Source of the DNA: Bacteroidales bacterium
GTDB lineage: Bacteria; Bacteroidota; Bacteroidia; Bacteroidales; UBA4417
Direction of reading: 5' to 3'
NCBI GenBank assembly: GCA_016707705.1
Contig: JADJHD010000006.1
Location: 62,001-126,000 of the forward strand
DNA length: 64,000 bases
Every line of letters begins with the position of its first letter. Within the stretch, counting starts at the first letter, position 1. Under the pieces are notes generated by a model. The model was not told the origin of the DNA. It did not search any database and saw only the letters and a list, made by a program, of their open reading frames with translations. This document shows, piece by piece, positions 27,642 to 36,837 of the stretch. The position numbers were made by a program, and so were the translations under genes.

Positions 27642-28613
27642 ATGGCAAAAATCAGATACCAGTTTAATACAAAATCACTCAAGATAGAAAGGGTGCAGGT
27701 GAGCTTCAAGGAGAGGTTCCGCCGGCTTCTTTCCTCTCTTGCTTTCGGTCTTGTATTTGGAGCGGTGGTGATTGTGCTTGCCTACAACTTTATTTCTTCT
27801 CCAAGGGAACGTGCTCTCAAGAATGAGCTGGAAGCCTATAAACTGCAGTTCAAAATTCTGAATGACAGGCTTGGTGGAATGCAGAAAGTACTTGATGACC
27901 TTCAGGACAGGGATGACAATATATACAGGGTGATTTTTGAAGCCGAGCCAATTTCATCTTCGGTGAGAAAAGCCGGATATGGTGGATCAGACCGTTATGC
28001 CAACTTAAGTGGAGTAAGCAATTCGGAAATCATTCAGGGGACTGCCAAAAAGCTGGATATGATTACCAGTCAGATTTATGTGCAGTCGAAGTCGTTTGAT
28101 GAGGTATTCAATCTTGCAAAGAACAAGGAAAAGGTTATCGCCAGCATTCCTGCGATTCAACCTGTGAATTTCCATGATCTGAGAAGGATTGGATCTTTTT
28201 TCGGGTATCGTACGGATCCTTTCTATAAGGTTACCAAGTTCCATGAAGGGATCGATTTTACTGCAGCCGTCGGGACTCCAATATATGCCACCGGTGATGG
28301 AGTTGTAACCGAAGCTGAGTACAACAGAGGTGGTTACGGTATGTGCATCAAGATTAATCACGGATATTCCTATGAAACCTTTTATGCACACTTGTCACGC
28401 ATGAAAGTGAAGGTAGGGCAGAAGATTACCAGGGGTGAAGTTATTGGAATGGTTGGAAATACTGGCAAGTCTACTGCACCGCATTTGCATTATGAGGTTC
28501 ATAAGGGCGGACAGCCTATCAATCCTGTATATTTCTTCTTCAACGATATAACTCCGTCGGAATACCAGGCTATGATTGAACAGTCGAGCCAGCCTTCACA
28601 GACCCTTGATTAA
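27642..28613 (+). CDS. M23 family metallopeptidase (membrane-anchored murein endopeptidase)
   Basis: A 323-residue peptidase of the LytM/NlpD type that cleaves peptidoglycan cross-bridges or activates amidases. A single membrane helix spans about residues 31-52 (SLAFGLVFGAVVIVLAYNFI), followed by a coiled-coil-like segment at 55-95. The M23 domain covers about residues 185-295, with zinc ligands in KFHEGIDFTA (HxxxD) and the HLH motif in STAPHLHYEVHKGG. All metal ligands are intact, so it is catalytically competent rather than a degenerate EnvC/NlpD type. A small MerR gene follows 80 bases downstream. Confidence 0.93.
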   Translation: MAKIRYQFNTKSLKIERVQVSFKERFRRLLSSLAFGLVFGAVVIVLAYNFISSPRERALKNELEAYKLQFKILNDRLGGMQKVLDDLQDRDDNIYRVIFEAEPISSSVRKAGYGGSDRYANLSGVSNSEIIQGTAKKLDMITSQIYVQSKSFDEVFNLAKNKEKVIASIPAIQPVNFHDLRRIGSFFGYRTDPFYKVTKFHEGIDFTAAVGTPIYATGDGVVTEAEYNRGGYGMCIKINHGYSYETFYAHLSRMKVKVGQKITRGEVIGMVGNTGKSTAPHLHYEVHKGGQPINPVYFFFNDITPSEYQAMIEQSSQPSQTLD

Positions 28614-28693
28614 GCGATATACCAAAAGTTCCAAATCCCAATGTTGCATCTGTATTCCCTGTTAGCAGAGGAAAACTGTTTCGAAAACCCATT

Positions 28694-29038
28694 ATGCCTC
28701 TAAGAACGAAAGAAATAACCAAGCTTTATTATAAAATCGGCGAAGTGGCTGAGATGTTTGGAGTGAATACCTCCCTTATCCGCTTTTACGAGAAGGAATT
28801 TGATATTATTAAACCGCATCGAAACAAGAAGGGGAATCGCCTTTTTACACAGAACGATGTGGATCATTTTCATACGATATTCCATCTGATCAAGGAAAAG
28901 GGTTTTACCCTGGAAGGTGCCAAGGCGCACCTGAAGAAACAAAAGACTACTGCTCCTGATGCACAGGAGGTGATTAAAACTCTTCAGAGGGTGAAGAGGT
29001 TTCTGCTTGAAATCAAGAGTGATCTTTCGGCAGAGTAG
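28694..29038 (+). CDS. Small MerR family transcriptional regulator
   Basis: A 114-residue protein that is almost only a MerR DNA-binding domain: LYYKIGEVAEMFGVNTSLIR, FYEKEFDIIKPHRNKKGNR, then FTQNDVDHFHTIFHLIKEKG, followed by a helix (residues 85-110) that probably dimerises. There is no effector domain. Such stand-alone MerR proteins are widespread in Bacteroidota next to M23 peptidase genes. The 80-base gap and shared strand suggest co-transcription. Targets are unknown. Confidence 0.9.
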   Translation: MPLRTKEITKLYYKIGEVAEMFGVNTSLIRFYEKEFDIIKPHRNKKGNRLFTQNDVDHFHTIFHLIKEKGFTLEGAKAHLKKQKTTAPDAQEVIKTLQRVKRFLLEIKSDLSAE

Positions 29039-29275
29039 TTAAGAGTTGATTCTGGCAGATATCAATATTATTCTTGAATTTGCCTTTTTTGCTGAAACTT
29101 TATTGGAGTGTACTGCAGGTTTCCAAAGGTTGGGTTGTGGTAGTATTTGTATGCCACGAATGCACTAATGGCTACGAAGTGTAAACGAAGTTATTTTTAT
29201 AGATGATTATTGGTGATATGCTTCCTCTTAAATGGAAGGCAAGACAGGTTTGCAGTAAATACTAAATGTTAAGAC
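29039..29275. other. Intergenic gap with degraded repeat-like sequence
   Basis: The 237 bases between the convergent MerR and hldD genes show no ORF. At about 29153-29190 is a 'gccacgaatgcactaatggctacgaagtg' sequence of the CACGAATG type often seen between Bacteroidota genes. Confidence 0.35.
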
Positions 29276-30250
29276 TTAAAAGTACCGGTTCTCTTTGAGG
29301 AATTCAGCTACATATTCGGTGACACCTTCTTCGAGGGAGTAGAAGGGGACAGTATAGCCGGCTTTTTGGTGAAGTTTGTCCATTTTAGCTTCCGTGAAGT
29401 ATTGGTACTTATCGCGGATATCAAGAGGGGTGTCGATAAATTCGATGTGTGCTGGCTTATCCAGGGCTTTAAAGACGGCTTCTGCTAAATGATAGAATGG
29501 CCTTGCCTTTCCTGTTCCGAGGTTGTAAAGTCCGGATTCAGGCTTCTTTTTCATCAGAGCATACAGTACATCAACCACATCCTTCACATAGATAAAGTCG
29601 CGGAGCTGCATTCCATCACTGAATTCGGGTTTATGTGATCTGAAAAGTCTGACCATTCCTGTTTCATTGATCTGACGGAAGGCATGAAACACTACTGAAG
29701 CCATTCTGCCCTTATGATATTCGTTGGGACCGTAAACATTGAAGAATTTAACACCAGCCCAGAAAGGAGGCGTTTTTTTCTGGCTGAGCACCCATTTGTC
29801 GAAGTCATTTTTTGAATCGCCGTAAGGGTTCAGTGGCTTCAGGCTTTCAACGATAGCGTGATTGTCGTCGTAGCCAAACTCGCCCATTCCATAGGTGGCA
29901 GCTGAGGAAGCATAAATCAGGGGAATACCGGCATGGCAGCAGGCATCCCATACTTTCTTCGAATAGTTCAGATTCAGCTCATCAAATATAGAGCGGTTGA
30001 ATTCAGTGGTATCGGTTCGGGCTCCAAGATGATAAACAGCCTCTATTTCCTGGCTATGTTCTTCGATCCATAAAAAGAAGTCGTTCCGGTGAACCTTACC
30101 GGCAATGGTTTTATGAAGAAGATTGGGCTTTTTGAGTTCATTCTGGAAATCATCTACTACAATTATATTCGAATAGCCCTTGTTATTCAACTTGTTTACC
30201 AGGCAACTGCCGATAAATCCTGCGGCTCCGGTGACTACTGTGTACGACAT
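29276..30250 (-). CDS. hldD: ADP-L-glycero-D-manno-heptose 6-epimerase
   Basis: A 324-residue extended SDR enzyme that makes ADP-L-glycero-D-manno-heptose for LPS inner core. The NADP-binding GAAGFIGS motif starts at residue 8. The diagnostic HLGARTDTTE follows at about residue 75. The catalytic region has ASSAATYG and YGDSKNDFDKWV (YxxxK). VKFFNVYGPNEYHKGRMASV and LRDFIYVKDVVDVL complete the family pattern. It has its own -7 element and lies downstream of the glycan locus on the same strand, with a 152-base gap. It is probably not part of that locus functionally. Confidence 0.94.
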   Translation of the reverse strand: MSYTVVTGAAGFIGSCLVNKLNNKGYSNIIVVDDFQNELKKPNLLHKTIAGKVHRNDFFLWIEEHSQEIEAVYHLGARTDTTEFNRSIFDELNLNYSKKVWDACCHAGIPLIYASSAATYGMGEFGYDDNHAIVESLKPLNPYGDSKNDFDKWVLSQKKTPPFWAGVKFFNVYGPNEYHKGRMASVVFHAFRQINETGMVRLFRSHKPEFSDGMQLRDFIYVKDVVDVLYALMKKKPESGLYNLGTGKARPFYHLAEAVFKALDKPAHIEFIDTPLDIRDKYQYFTEAKMDKLHQKAGYTVPFYSLEEGVTEYVAEFLKENRYF

Positions 30251-30273
30251 CTTATGCTTGGATTAGGAGGATG

Positions 30274-30281
30274 CAAAATTA
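30274..30281 (-). promoter_or_regulatory. -7 promoter element for hldD
   Basis: Minus-strand TAATTTTG matches TAnnTTTG, 23 bases before the hldD ATG. It suggests hldD is transcribed independently of the glycan operon. Confidence 0.45.
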
Positions 30282-30402
30282 CATGCTCTGAGACTATTTT
30301 TAGCGAAAGCCTCCAATTATCTTTAAACTTGAATAAGGGATTAATAATTCAGATTAGAATTTATTCTGAAAGATTCAGGTATCAGCCGTTTCTGCTCAGG
30401 TA

Positions 30403-32028
30403 TTATTCAACCTCAATTTCACTCAGGAACAGCCATGCTTTTTGTCCTTCACCCGGGTGACCAACAGGACAAACACCCTGATTGGTGATACTAACCCGAA
30501 GATATCTGGTTTTCATGGGTTCAAACAATCTGGTAAGCAGGACAGGTCCATCCTTTCGGTTATCGTCAACTTCAGCCGGGTTGTAGGATGAGAATTTGGT
30601 GAATTCCTTTCCGTCAGTTGAGGATTCGAAGTCGATCATTGCCGGCAGGAATATCCAGGTTGCAGGAAGTTGAAGTACATCGCATCCAATGCTGTTTATC
30701 AACTTCTGCTCTCCAAAGTCTATGGTGATGGCTACATTATCACCTTCCCAGCCCATCCACTGCTTGCCCTTGTAGTTTGAAGAGCCGATGAAACCATCAA
30801 AAAGTCCCATGGCACCGGTACCGGGATATTTTGATGAGGGATCAACTGAGAGGCTTACACTTTTGACACCCTTCACGAAGGTATATCTCCAGGTCATCAC
30901 ATCTGATTGATTATTCCCCTTAACTGCCATTGCTGTCAGGGTTGTATTTGAAGAAATGCTGAAAGGAGCGGTATACGTTTTTGAGGCTGCTCCGGGAAGG
31001 GAACCATCGAGTGTATAGTAAATCGTTGTTCCGGCTGTGATGCAACCCAGATTGACCAGCAATGCAGAAGAATAAGTTCCATCTTTTGCTGAACTGAATG
31101 GCTTTCTGATAAATTCAGGAAATTTTTTATTCACATCGGTCTTTTGGCTGAAGGCTTCTGTATTTGCCCGTCCAATCCATTCTGCAGGGGCTTTCAGTCC
31201 GAGCAGCTTAACAATTGTTGGAGCTGTATTAGCCTGATCATTAGGGTTTACCAAAAGTTTGTTTTTTGCTATTGCAGGGCCTTTTGCAATCCAGGGGACT
31301 TCCATCTCAATGCGGCTTTCTCCACCATGTCCCTTGCCGATTCCGCCATGATCTGAAACAATCAGGATAGCAGTTGTTTCATAGATTCCTGCTTCCTTAA
31401 GCGCTGCGATGAGCTTTCCAATCTCCTTATCGACATCATTAATTGATTGAAAATATGCCGGAGTTCCGTGGCCGATCTGATGTCCAACCTCATCGGGATG
31501 CCCGTAATACACGAAAGTGAAAAGTGGTTTATTCTGTTTGATGAAGTCAGTGGCCAGAGGTGTTACATTCTGATATCCTGTTACAAATTTGCTACTGCTG
31601 ACCTGTGTTGGATTAATGAAAGTTCCAAGCCAGTCCCAGTCGTAGAACATACCTGTTTTTGCAGCAGGGAGCTGTTTATGGATTGCTGAAAAAATGGAGG
31701 TAAAATACCCTTCAGAATCCTTGACAGTAGGCTCAAATGGCTCATTAGCCAGACTCCATTCATTGGAGGTTACTCCATGCTGTTCAGGACCAGAACCGGA
31801 GAGTATGGTAGCCCAGTTCGGAGCGCTGACAGTTGGCATCACAGAACGGGTTTTCAATGAAATGCAGCCATTTTTGATCAGCTCATCCATAGTTGGGGTG
31901 CTGGAATACTGGAATCCTTCGGCCGAAACTCCATCCAGACCAATCAGCAGCACATGCTTCGCCGGTTGGGCAAAACTGAGGGTGACCAACAGGACTGCCA
32001 ATATCGAAATGAACAGTTTAGATTTCAT
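30403..32028 (-). CDS. Secreted type I phosphodiesterase / alkaline phosphatase family protein with glycan-binding tail
   Basis: A 541-residue exported protein with signal peptide at residues 1-20 (ending SFAQ). Residues 25-300 are a type I phosphodiesterase/nucleotide pyrophosphatase domain: metal Asp in LLIGLDGV, nucleophile Thr in RSVMPTVSAPNWATILSG, then VYYGHPDEVGH and VSDHGGIGKGHGG. Residues ~320-385 form a chitobiase C-terminal-like Ig module (IYYTLDGSLPGAASKTYTAP). The last ~140 residues are a discoidin-like module also found on the two upstream enzymes, ending LFLSEIEVE. It is the last gene of the glycan operon, 138 bases after DUF4838 across a weak hairpin. The modules suggest it removes phosphate-linked groups from glycans; the substrate is unproven. 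Confidence 0.88.
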   Translation of the reverse strand: MKSKLFISILAVLLVTLSFAQPAKHVLLIGLDGVSAEGFQYSSTPTMDELIKNGCISLKTRSVMPTVSAPNWATILSGSGPEQHGVTSNEWSLANEPFEPTVKDSEGYFTSIFSAIHKQLPAAKTGMFYDWDWLGTFINPTQVSSSKFVTGYQNVTPLATDFIKQNKPLFTFVYYGHPDEVGHQIGHGTPAYFQSINDVDKEIGKLIAALKEAGIYETTAILIVSDHGGIGKGHGGESRIEMEVPWIAKGPAIAKNKLLVNPNDQANTAPTIVKLLGLKAPAEWIGRANTEAFSQKTDVNKKFPEFIRKPFSSAKDGTYSSALLVNLGCITAGTTIYYTLDGSLPGAASKTYTAPFSISSNTTLTAMAVKGNNQSDVMTWRYTFVKGVKSVSLSVDPSSKYPGTGAMGLFDGFIGSSNYKGKQWMGWEGDNVAITIDFGEQKLINSIGCDVLQLPATWIFLPAMIDFESSTDGKEFTKFSSYNPAEVDDNRKDGPVLLTRLFEPMKTRYLRVSITNQGVCPVGHPGEGQKAWLFLSEIEVE

Positions 32029-32119
32029 GCTGTATGTTTTAAAGTCTCGTTGTAATCCTTAGATTTAGCCAAAAAATTCAATTTAATGGATAAAGCCATC
32101 ATTGTATTGAAAAAGCAAA

Positions 32120-32142
32120 GACCGGAAGTTGAGTTTCCGGTC
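32120..32142 (-). terminator. Hairpin after the DUF4838 gene
   Basis: An 8-bp stem GACCGGAA / TTCCGGTC with a 7-base loop lies 24 bases downstream of the DUF4838 stop. On the minus strand it is followed by TTTGCTTTTTC. It may be a partial terminator lowering expression of the phosphodiesterase. Confidence 0.6.
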
Positions 32143-32166
32143 CATTTATTATTCAGGGATTGAAGA

Positions 32167-34428
32167 TTATTCAACCACAATTTCATCCACAAACACCCAG
32201 GAGTCTCCACCGGCTGAAGGATGCCAGATAGGCAGGGATTTCGTTCCTGTTACGGCAAAACGGATATATCTGCAGTTGGTAAGGTTATTTCGGAATTCAA
32301 AGTTTCTGTTTACCTCTTCCTTTTTTTGATCGCCGGTTACTTCAATAGTTCCGGCATCCTTCCATGTTACACCATCTGCAGAAACAGAACAGGCAACTTT
32401 CGTTGGATGCAGTATCCAGCTTTTTGGGTCATAGAGTGTTCCAATACGAACCACAGAAGGTGAAATCACTTTTTCGAGATCAACCGTCAGTTCAAAATCC
32501 TTTGCTTCCCAGCCCAGCCAATGGACTTTGTAGTCGTTAGCACCCTGAACGCCATTGGTAAGGTTTGCCAGGTCGCCATTGCTGTATTTACTTGATGGGA
32601 GGGGAGTTGCAGTAGCTTTTTTTCTGAAGGCAAGATTTTTGTCGATCTGCACATCAATAAAGCGAAGTGTCGATTTGTAATATTCTTCCGGACTGAGGCC
32701 GGCTTCTGACAGAGTTCTCACATTTCCGGCCTTGCAACCGGCATTGAATGCTTCCAGGGTGGCTTTCATTTTAGGCCTGAGGATGAATTTGCCATTGCTT
32801 TCAACGTACCAGCCCCTGCTTCCGAACATATCATTCTTGCCAATCTCCATGGCTGCAAACTGTATAGGAAGCCTGGCTGTCCGTACACGTTTGGTAAGTT
32901 CCTTGTCAAGGCTGACTGCCTTCTCAGCTTTATCAAACAGATAATTGTAAATAGCCATGTTATCAACTGAAAGAGCTCCGGTGGCATTCCAAACCGGTGA
33001 ACCATAGATGTCGAGAATTTGTCCGGAACGGATATACTCTTCCTGTAATAAGTCAATATATTCACGGATATAGTGTCCTGCAGCGCCATAATAGCCATTC
33101 AGGAACTGATTCATTACCGAATCGGCGTTCACTTCAGGATTCCAAAGCAGTCGTGCTATCAGGTAGTTCTTGAGTTCAGAGAATTCATGACCATAGTCGG
33201 TATTTGATTGCTGGAAATGCTCCAGGGCTCCGTTTTTTACAAAGAACTGAATATTGGGTTGAAGCACATGCAGGTTTGGAAAAGGGGAGACGTGGTTTGA
33301 AAAGTTTACGGTATAATCCCAGAGGTAAATATGCTTGCTGATTTTTCCCCAGTCGACGATGTCCTGCAAAAAGCTCTTGCTTGAGATATCTGTCTCAATG
33401 CTTTTAGCCCTGTTCAGTTCAATTGTACAAAGCATGATCTGAACGTTCTCCCGGGGGTTGGTGACCTTTGGAGCCTGTCGTGAATACTGGTAGGCAAGTG
33501 TGGAAATCAATTTATCCGGGAAGGCATCTGCAACCTTATTCACGAAGCGGATAATGGGCCCGGCAGCCGAACCTTCTTCCTCTATTGCCTTTTTGCAATC
33601 AGGACACTGGCAATAGGAGAAGTTATCATTCTGACTTACTGACCAGAGCTTTTTGCCGGGTTGCTTTTCCATTTCAGACTTCAGCTGGTCCAGGGTGATT
33701 TTGAGGACTTCAGGATTAGAAAGGCAAGGCTGATCAATGATTCTTTTGCCATTGAGGTAAGCGAAATATTCCGGATGAGAGGCAAAATATTTTTCCCAGG
33801 GGATTAAACGTCCAAGAGTATGAACATAATATCCATCAGCGAATACATCCTCAACATTGTCGAGGCGCTGCCAGTTCTTATATTTTTCATCCCTGCTGAA
33901 ATTGCCGTACATCACCCTGAAGGTGCATACCGGTTGATCAGCCTTATTGACGGGATTGATTTCTATTGTAGACAACGCTGGATATTCTTCGCTTCCGGGA
34001 CTGTATTTTCTGCAGGCAAGTTGTGTTTCCAGAAAATCAACTACTGCATAGGTTGTTCCCATATGAGAACCTCCGAGGAAGTACAACTTCTTGCCTTCTG
34101 TTATAATCTGAAAACCATCAGGATCCAGTTTTTCCCTGATGCCTGTAAGTCCTGAATCATCTGTACGATTCGAAAATCCAACCAGAATTTCCTTGCTTTG
34201 TTTACTTGCTGAATCCTTAACGATAGGCACTACAGCACCTGAGATCTTTTTGAGGTATTCCTGCAATAGTTCTGCCGCTGAGCTCACAGTAGGGTCGGCA
34301 TTGGCCGAAACCACAATCCTGTATTGGGACTTGCCATTTTCAACCAATAAAAGCTTCCCGGATTTTGCTGCACTTGTGCTTAGTATTGACAGACAGAGAA
34401 AGGCCAGGCTAAGAAGAATATTTTTCAT
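32167..34428 (-). CDS. Secreted DUF4838 protein with discoidin-like C-terminal module
   Basis: A 753-residue exported protein (signal residues 1-20, STSAA). Residues ~30-150 resemble the N-terminal domain of alpha-glucuronidases and hexosaminidases (IVVSANADPTVSSAAELLQE, ILVGFSN). Residues ~170-500 are DUF4838, with the family motif SVSQNDNFSYCQCPDCKKAI and LAYQYSRQAP. The last ~130 residues are a discoidin-like module ending WVFVDEIVVE. DUF4838 proteins are common in Bacteroidota glycan loci and are likely glycoside hydrolases, but activity has not been read from the sequence. It lies 73 bases after the GH20 gene with a possible internal promoter. Confidence 0.85.
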   Translation of the reverse strand: MKNILLSLAFLCLSILSTSAAKSGKLLLVENGKSQYRIVVSANADPTVSSAAELLQEYLKKISGAVVPIVKDSASKQSKEILVGFSNRTDDSGLTGIREKLDPDGFQIITEGKKLYFLGGSHMGTTYAVVDFLETQLACRKYSPGSEEYPALSTIEINPVNKADQPVCTFRVMYGNFSRDEKYKNWQRLDNVEDVFADGYYVHTLGRLIPWEKYFASHPEYFAYLNGKRIIDQPCLSNPEVLKITLDQLKSEMEKQPGKKLWSVSQNDNFSYCQCPDCKKAIEEEGSAAGPIIRFVNKVADAFPDKLISTLAYQYSRQAPKVTNPRENVQIMLCTIELNRAKSIETDISSKSFLQDIVDWGKISKHIYLWDYTVNFSNHVSPFPNLHVLQPNIQFFVKNGALEHFQQSNTDYGHEFSELKNYLIARLLWNPEVNADSVMNQFLNGYYGAAGHYIREYIDLLQEEYIRSGQILDIYGSPVWNATGALSVDNMAIYNYLFDKAEKAVSLDKELTKRVRTARLPIQFAAMEIGKNDMFGSRGWYVESNGKFILRPKMKATLEAFNAGCKAGNVRTLSEAGLSPEEYYKSTLRFIDVQIDKNLAFRKKATATPLPSSKYSNGDLANLTNGVQGANDYKVHWLGWEAKDFELTVDLEKVISPSVVRIGTLYDPKSWILHPTKVACSVSADGVTWKDAGTIEVTGDQKKEEVNRNFEFRNNLTNCRYIRFAVTGTKSLPIWHPSAGGDSWVFVDEIVVE

Positions 34429-34452
34429 GGTGGATTATAAATTGAAAACAGG

Positions 34453-34460
34453 CAAAATTA
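34453..34460 (-). promoter_or_regulatory. Possible internal promoter -7 element before DUF4838
   Basis: Minus-strand TAATTTTG matches TAnnTTTG, 24 bases before the DUF4838 ATG, in the largest gap of the central operon. Confidence 0.35.
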
Positions 34461-34501
34461 TTTTTACGGGTTCAACCCTAAGTCTGCTCAATGGAATTAT
34501 G

Positions 34502-36817
34502 CTATTCAACTCTCACTTCATCAGCAAAAATCCAGCAGGGTTGTCCCTTGTATTCATGCCAGTCGGGCAAAGTGCCGTTGCTTTTGGCAATAACCTTGAC
34601 ATATCTTGCTGATTGAGTAGCAAATTCTGCTGTAAAATCCCGGTCTGCCTTGCTTCTTGAAGGTTGAGGGTCAGTATGAAATGTTCCCACGGAATTCCAG
34701 TTTTTACCATCCGTGCTTAGCAGATATTCTACATCAAGGGGATAGAGCACCCATGAACCAAGCATCTGTATAAAGGTAGTACTGATTTTGTGGATATTGT
34801 TAGCCTGAAGCAGATCTATGATTACTTCCATGTCACTACCTTCATAACCCTGCCAGCCTGCCTTCAAAGAGGCTGTTCCCACCAGTCCGTCGGTCATTGC
34901 CTGGTCACCGGTGCCCGGATATTTGAAACTATAGGGTTTTACGACCTTTACAGGTTTACCACTGGCAAGATTTACCACGATATTCCTTTCGTTGATTGCT
35001 CCGGCAATTTCGTTATTCCTGACAAGGGCAGCCTTCACGGTGCAGTTTGATTTTATTTCAAATGGTCCTGAATAGAGGCTTGAAGCAGGGGTAGGCTCAC
35101 TTCCGTCAGTAGTATACCGGATTTCAAAACCCTTGGTCTCTGAAGTGATATTGATCAGGTTAATGTTTTTGATTGAGTCACGGATGGTACTGATGTCAAC
35201 CCTGTAGGAGCCTTTGCTGTAGTTCACGCCCATATACGACAGGCGCTTATACTGGTTATCCATGCGCTGCAGGAAGCCGTCCCAGTCTCTTTTATCTTTA
35301 GCTGACCAGGTTACTTCTGACAATGCAATAGCTCTCGGATAGGCCATATATTCAACCAATTCAGGGGAATTTATATATTCTGTCCAGACATTCCCCTGGG
35401 CTCCGAGTATATGTTTAGCCTGTTCAGCATCCAGCACGGGAGGGACAGGTTCATAATTGTAGACAGTTTTGAGAGTCAGGTAACCACCTATAGCGACAGG
35501 TTCAGTTGCGGGATCACCCTGATAGTAATCGAAGTAGCAGTAGTCGGTTGGCGTCATGATAACATCATGTCCCTGTTTTGCAGCATCAATGCCACCCTGA
35601 ACACCTCTCCAGGACATCACTGTAGCTTCAGGAGCTATGCCACCTTCCAGGATCTCATCCCAGCCAATGAGGCGTTTCCCTTTTGCACTCAGGAATTGTT
35701 CCACCCTTTTGATGAAATAACTCTGAAGTTCCATTTCGTCCTTAAGTCCTTCGGCCTTCATTCTGGCCTGGCATTTACTGCAATTTTTCCAGCGGACTTT
35801 TGGAGCTTCATCACCACCGATGTGGATATATGTTGAAGGAAATAATTGCATTACCTCAGTGAGAACATCCTGAACAAATGTAAAGGAGGAATCATTTCCG
35901 GCACATAGAATATCATCAGCAACACCCCATTCAGTTCTTACCTTAAACGGTCCGCCGGTGCAGGACAGATGAGGATAGGCAGTTAGAGCGGCTACCGAAT
36001 GGCCGGGCATTTCAATTTCCGGTATAATGGTCACATATTTTGAGGCAGCGTAGTCTACCAGTTCCTTTACCTGAGCCTGAGTGTAGAAACCACCATATGG
36101 AACATCATCATTTTCCCCTGTGCGTCCTTTCGGAGTAGAGAGGCGGGTTGATCCAACTCCTGTGAGTCGGGGATATTTCAGAACCTGCAACCTCCATCCC
36201 TGATCTTCGGTGAGATGCCAGTGGAAACTGTTCATTTTATACATTGCCATGAGGTCAATATATTTTTTCAGGAAGGAAACTGGGAAAAGATGTCTTCCAA
36301 CATCAAGATGCATTCCTCTGTAAGGGAATCGGGGGCTGTCTTTGATAGAGATTACGGGTAAAGTATATTCGATGGCTTGTGTACTGTTCTTTTCAATTTC
36401 GGCAGGCAAAATCTGGAAGAAGCTTTGCATCGCATAAAATATCCCTGCAGCGGTTGCTGCTCTGATTATTGCCCCTTTTTTGGTGACTGTCAGAGTGTAT
36501 CCTTCTTTTCCCAGTGTGGGATCAGCATCCTTGAGCGTGATTACAACAGAGTTTTTTCCGGGAGTGCCATTGAATTCATCCATAATCAGCGCCGGGCCTC
36601 CCGACATGCTGATTTTCTGAATCATGGTTTTTGCAATCTGCAGCAGTTCCTTGTTTCCGGGGTCCACTGAGAGGCGGGTTGATGCATTCAGGCTGAAAAC
36701 ACCATTGCCCTGCGTTATTTCCAATGGCGCAGGGACTATTGAAATCTCCTGGGCAAAGAGTGAGTTATAAAACATACAAACGACTGCAAGCAGCAGGAAA
36801 CCGATAGTTCTTTTCAT
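34502..36817 (-). CDS. Beta-N-acetylhexosaminidase, GH20, with chitobiase and discoidin-like tail
   Basis: A 771-residue secreted hexosaminidase removing terminal beta-GlcNAc/GalNAc. The start at 36817 is chosen because it begins a clean signal peptide (MKRTIGFLLLAVVCMF, ending SLFAQ); an upstream ATG adds 13 residues and overlaps the kinase gene. Residues ~25-145 are the GH20 N-terminal alpha/beta domain. Residues ~150-500 are the catalytic barrel, with the Asp-Glu pair in STYIHIGGDEAPKVRWKNC and the WHLTEDQGWR segment. A chitobiase C-terminal-like Ig module follows (IRYTTDGSEPTPASSLYSGP), then the shared discoidin-like module ending WIFADEVRVE. It lies 20 bases after the nahK-like gene. Confidence 0.95.
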   Translation of the reverse strand: MKRTIGFLLLAVVCMFYNSLFAQEISIVPAPLEITQGNGVFSLNASTRLSVDPGNKELLQIAKTMIQKISMSGGPALIMDEFNGTPGKNSVVITLKDADPTLGKEGYTLTVTKKGAIIRAATAAGIFYAMQSFFQILPAEIEKNSTQAIEYTLPVISIKDSPRFPYRGMHLDVGRHLFPVSFLKKYIDLMAMYKMNSFHWHLTEDQGWRLQVLKYPRLTGVGSTRLSTPKGRTGENDDVPYGGFYTQAQVKELVDYAASKYVTIIPEIEMPGHSVAALTAYPHLSCTGGPFKVRTEWGVADDILCAGNDSSFTFVQDVLTEVMQLFPSTYIHIGGDEAPKVRWKNCSKCQARMKAEGLKDEMELQSYFIKRVEQFLSAKGKRLIGWDEILEGGIAPEATVMSWRGVQGGIDAAKQGHDVIMTPTDYCYFDYYQGDPATEPVAIGGYLTLKTVYNYEPVPPVLDAEQAKHILGAQGNVWTEYINSPELVEYMAYPRAIALSEVTWSAKDKRDWDGFLQRMDNQYKRLSYMGVNYSKGSYRVDISTIRDSIKNINLINITSETKGFEIRYTTDGSEPTPASSLYSGPFEIKSNCTVKAALVRNNEIAGAINERNIVVNLASGKPVKVVKPYSFKYPGTGDQAMTDGLVGTASLKAGWQGYEGSDMEVIIDLLQANNIHKISTTFIQMLGSWVLYPLDVEYLLSTDGKNWNSVGTFHTDPQPSRSKADRDFTAEFATQSARYVKVIAKSNGTLPDWHEYKGQPCWIFADEVRVE

Positions 36818-36837
36818 GATTTTGGTTTGGGTAAAAA

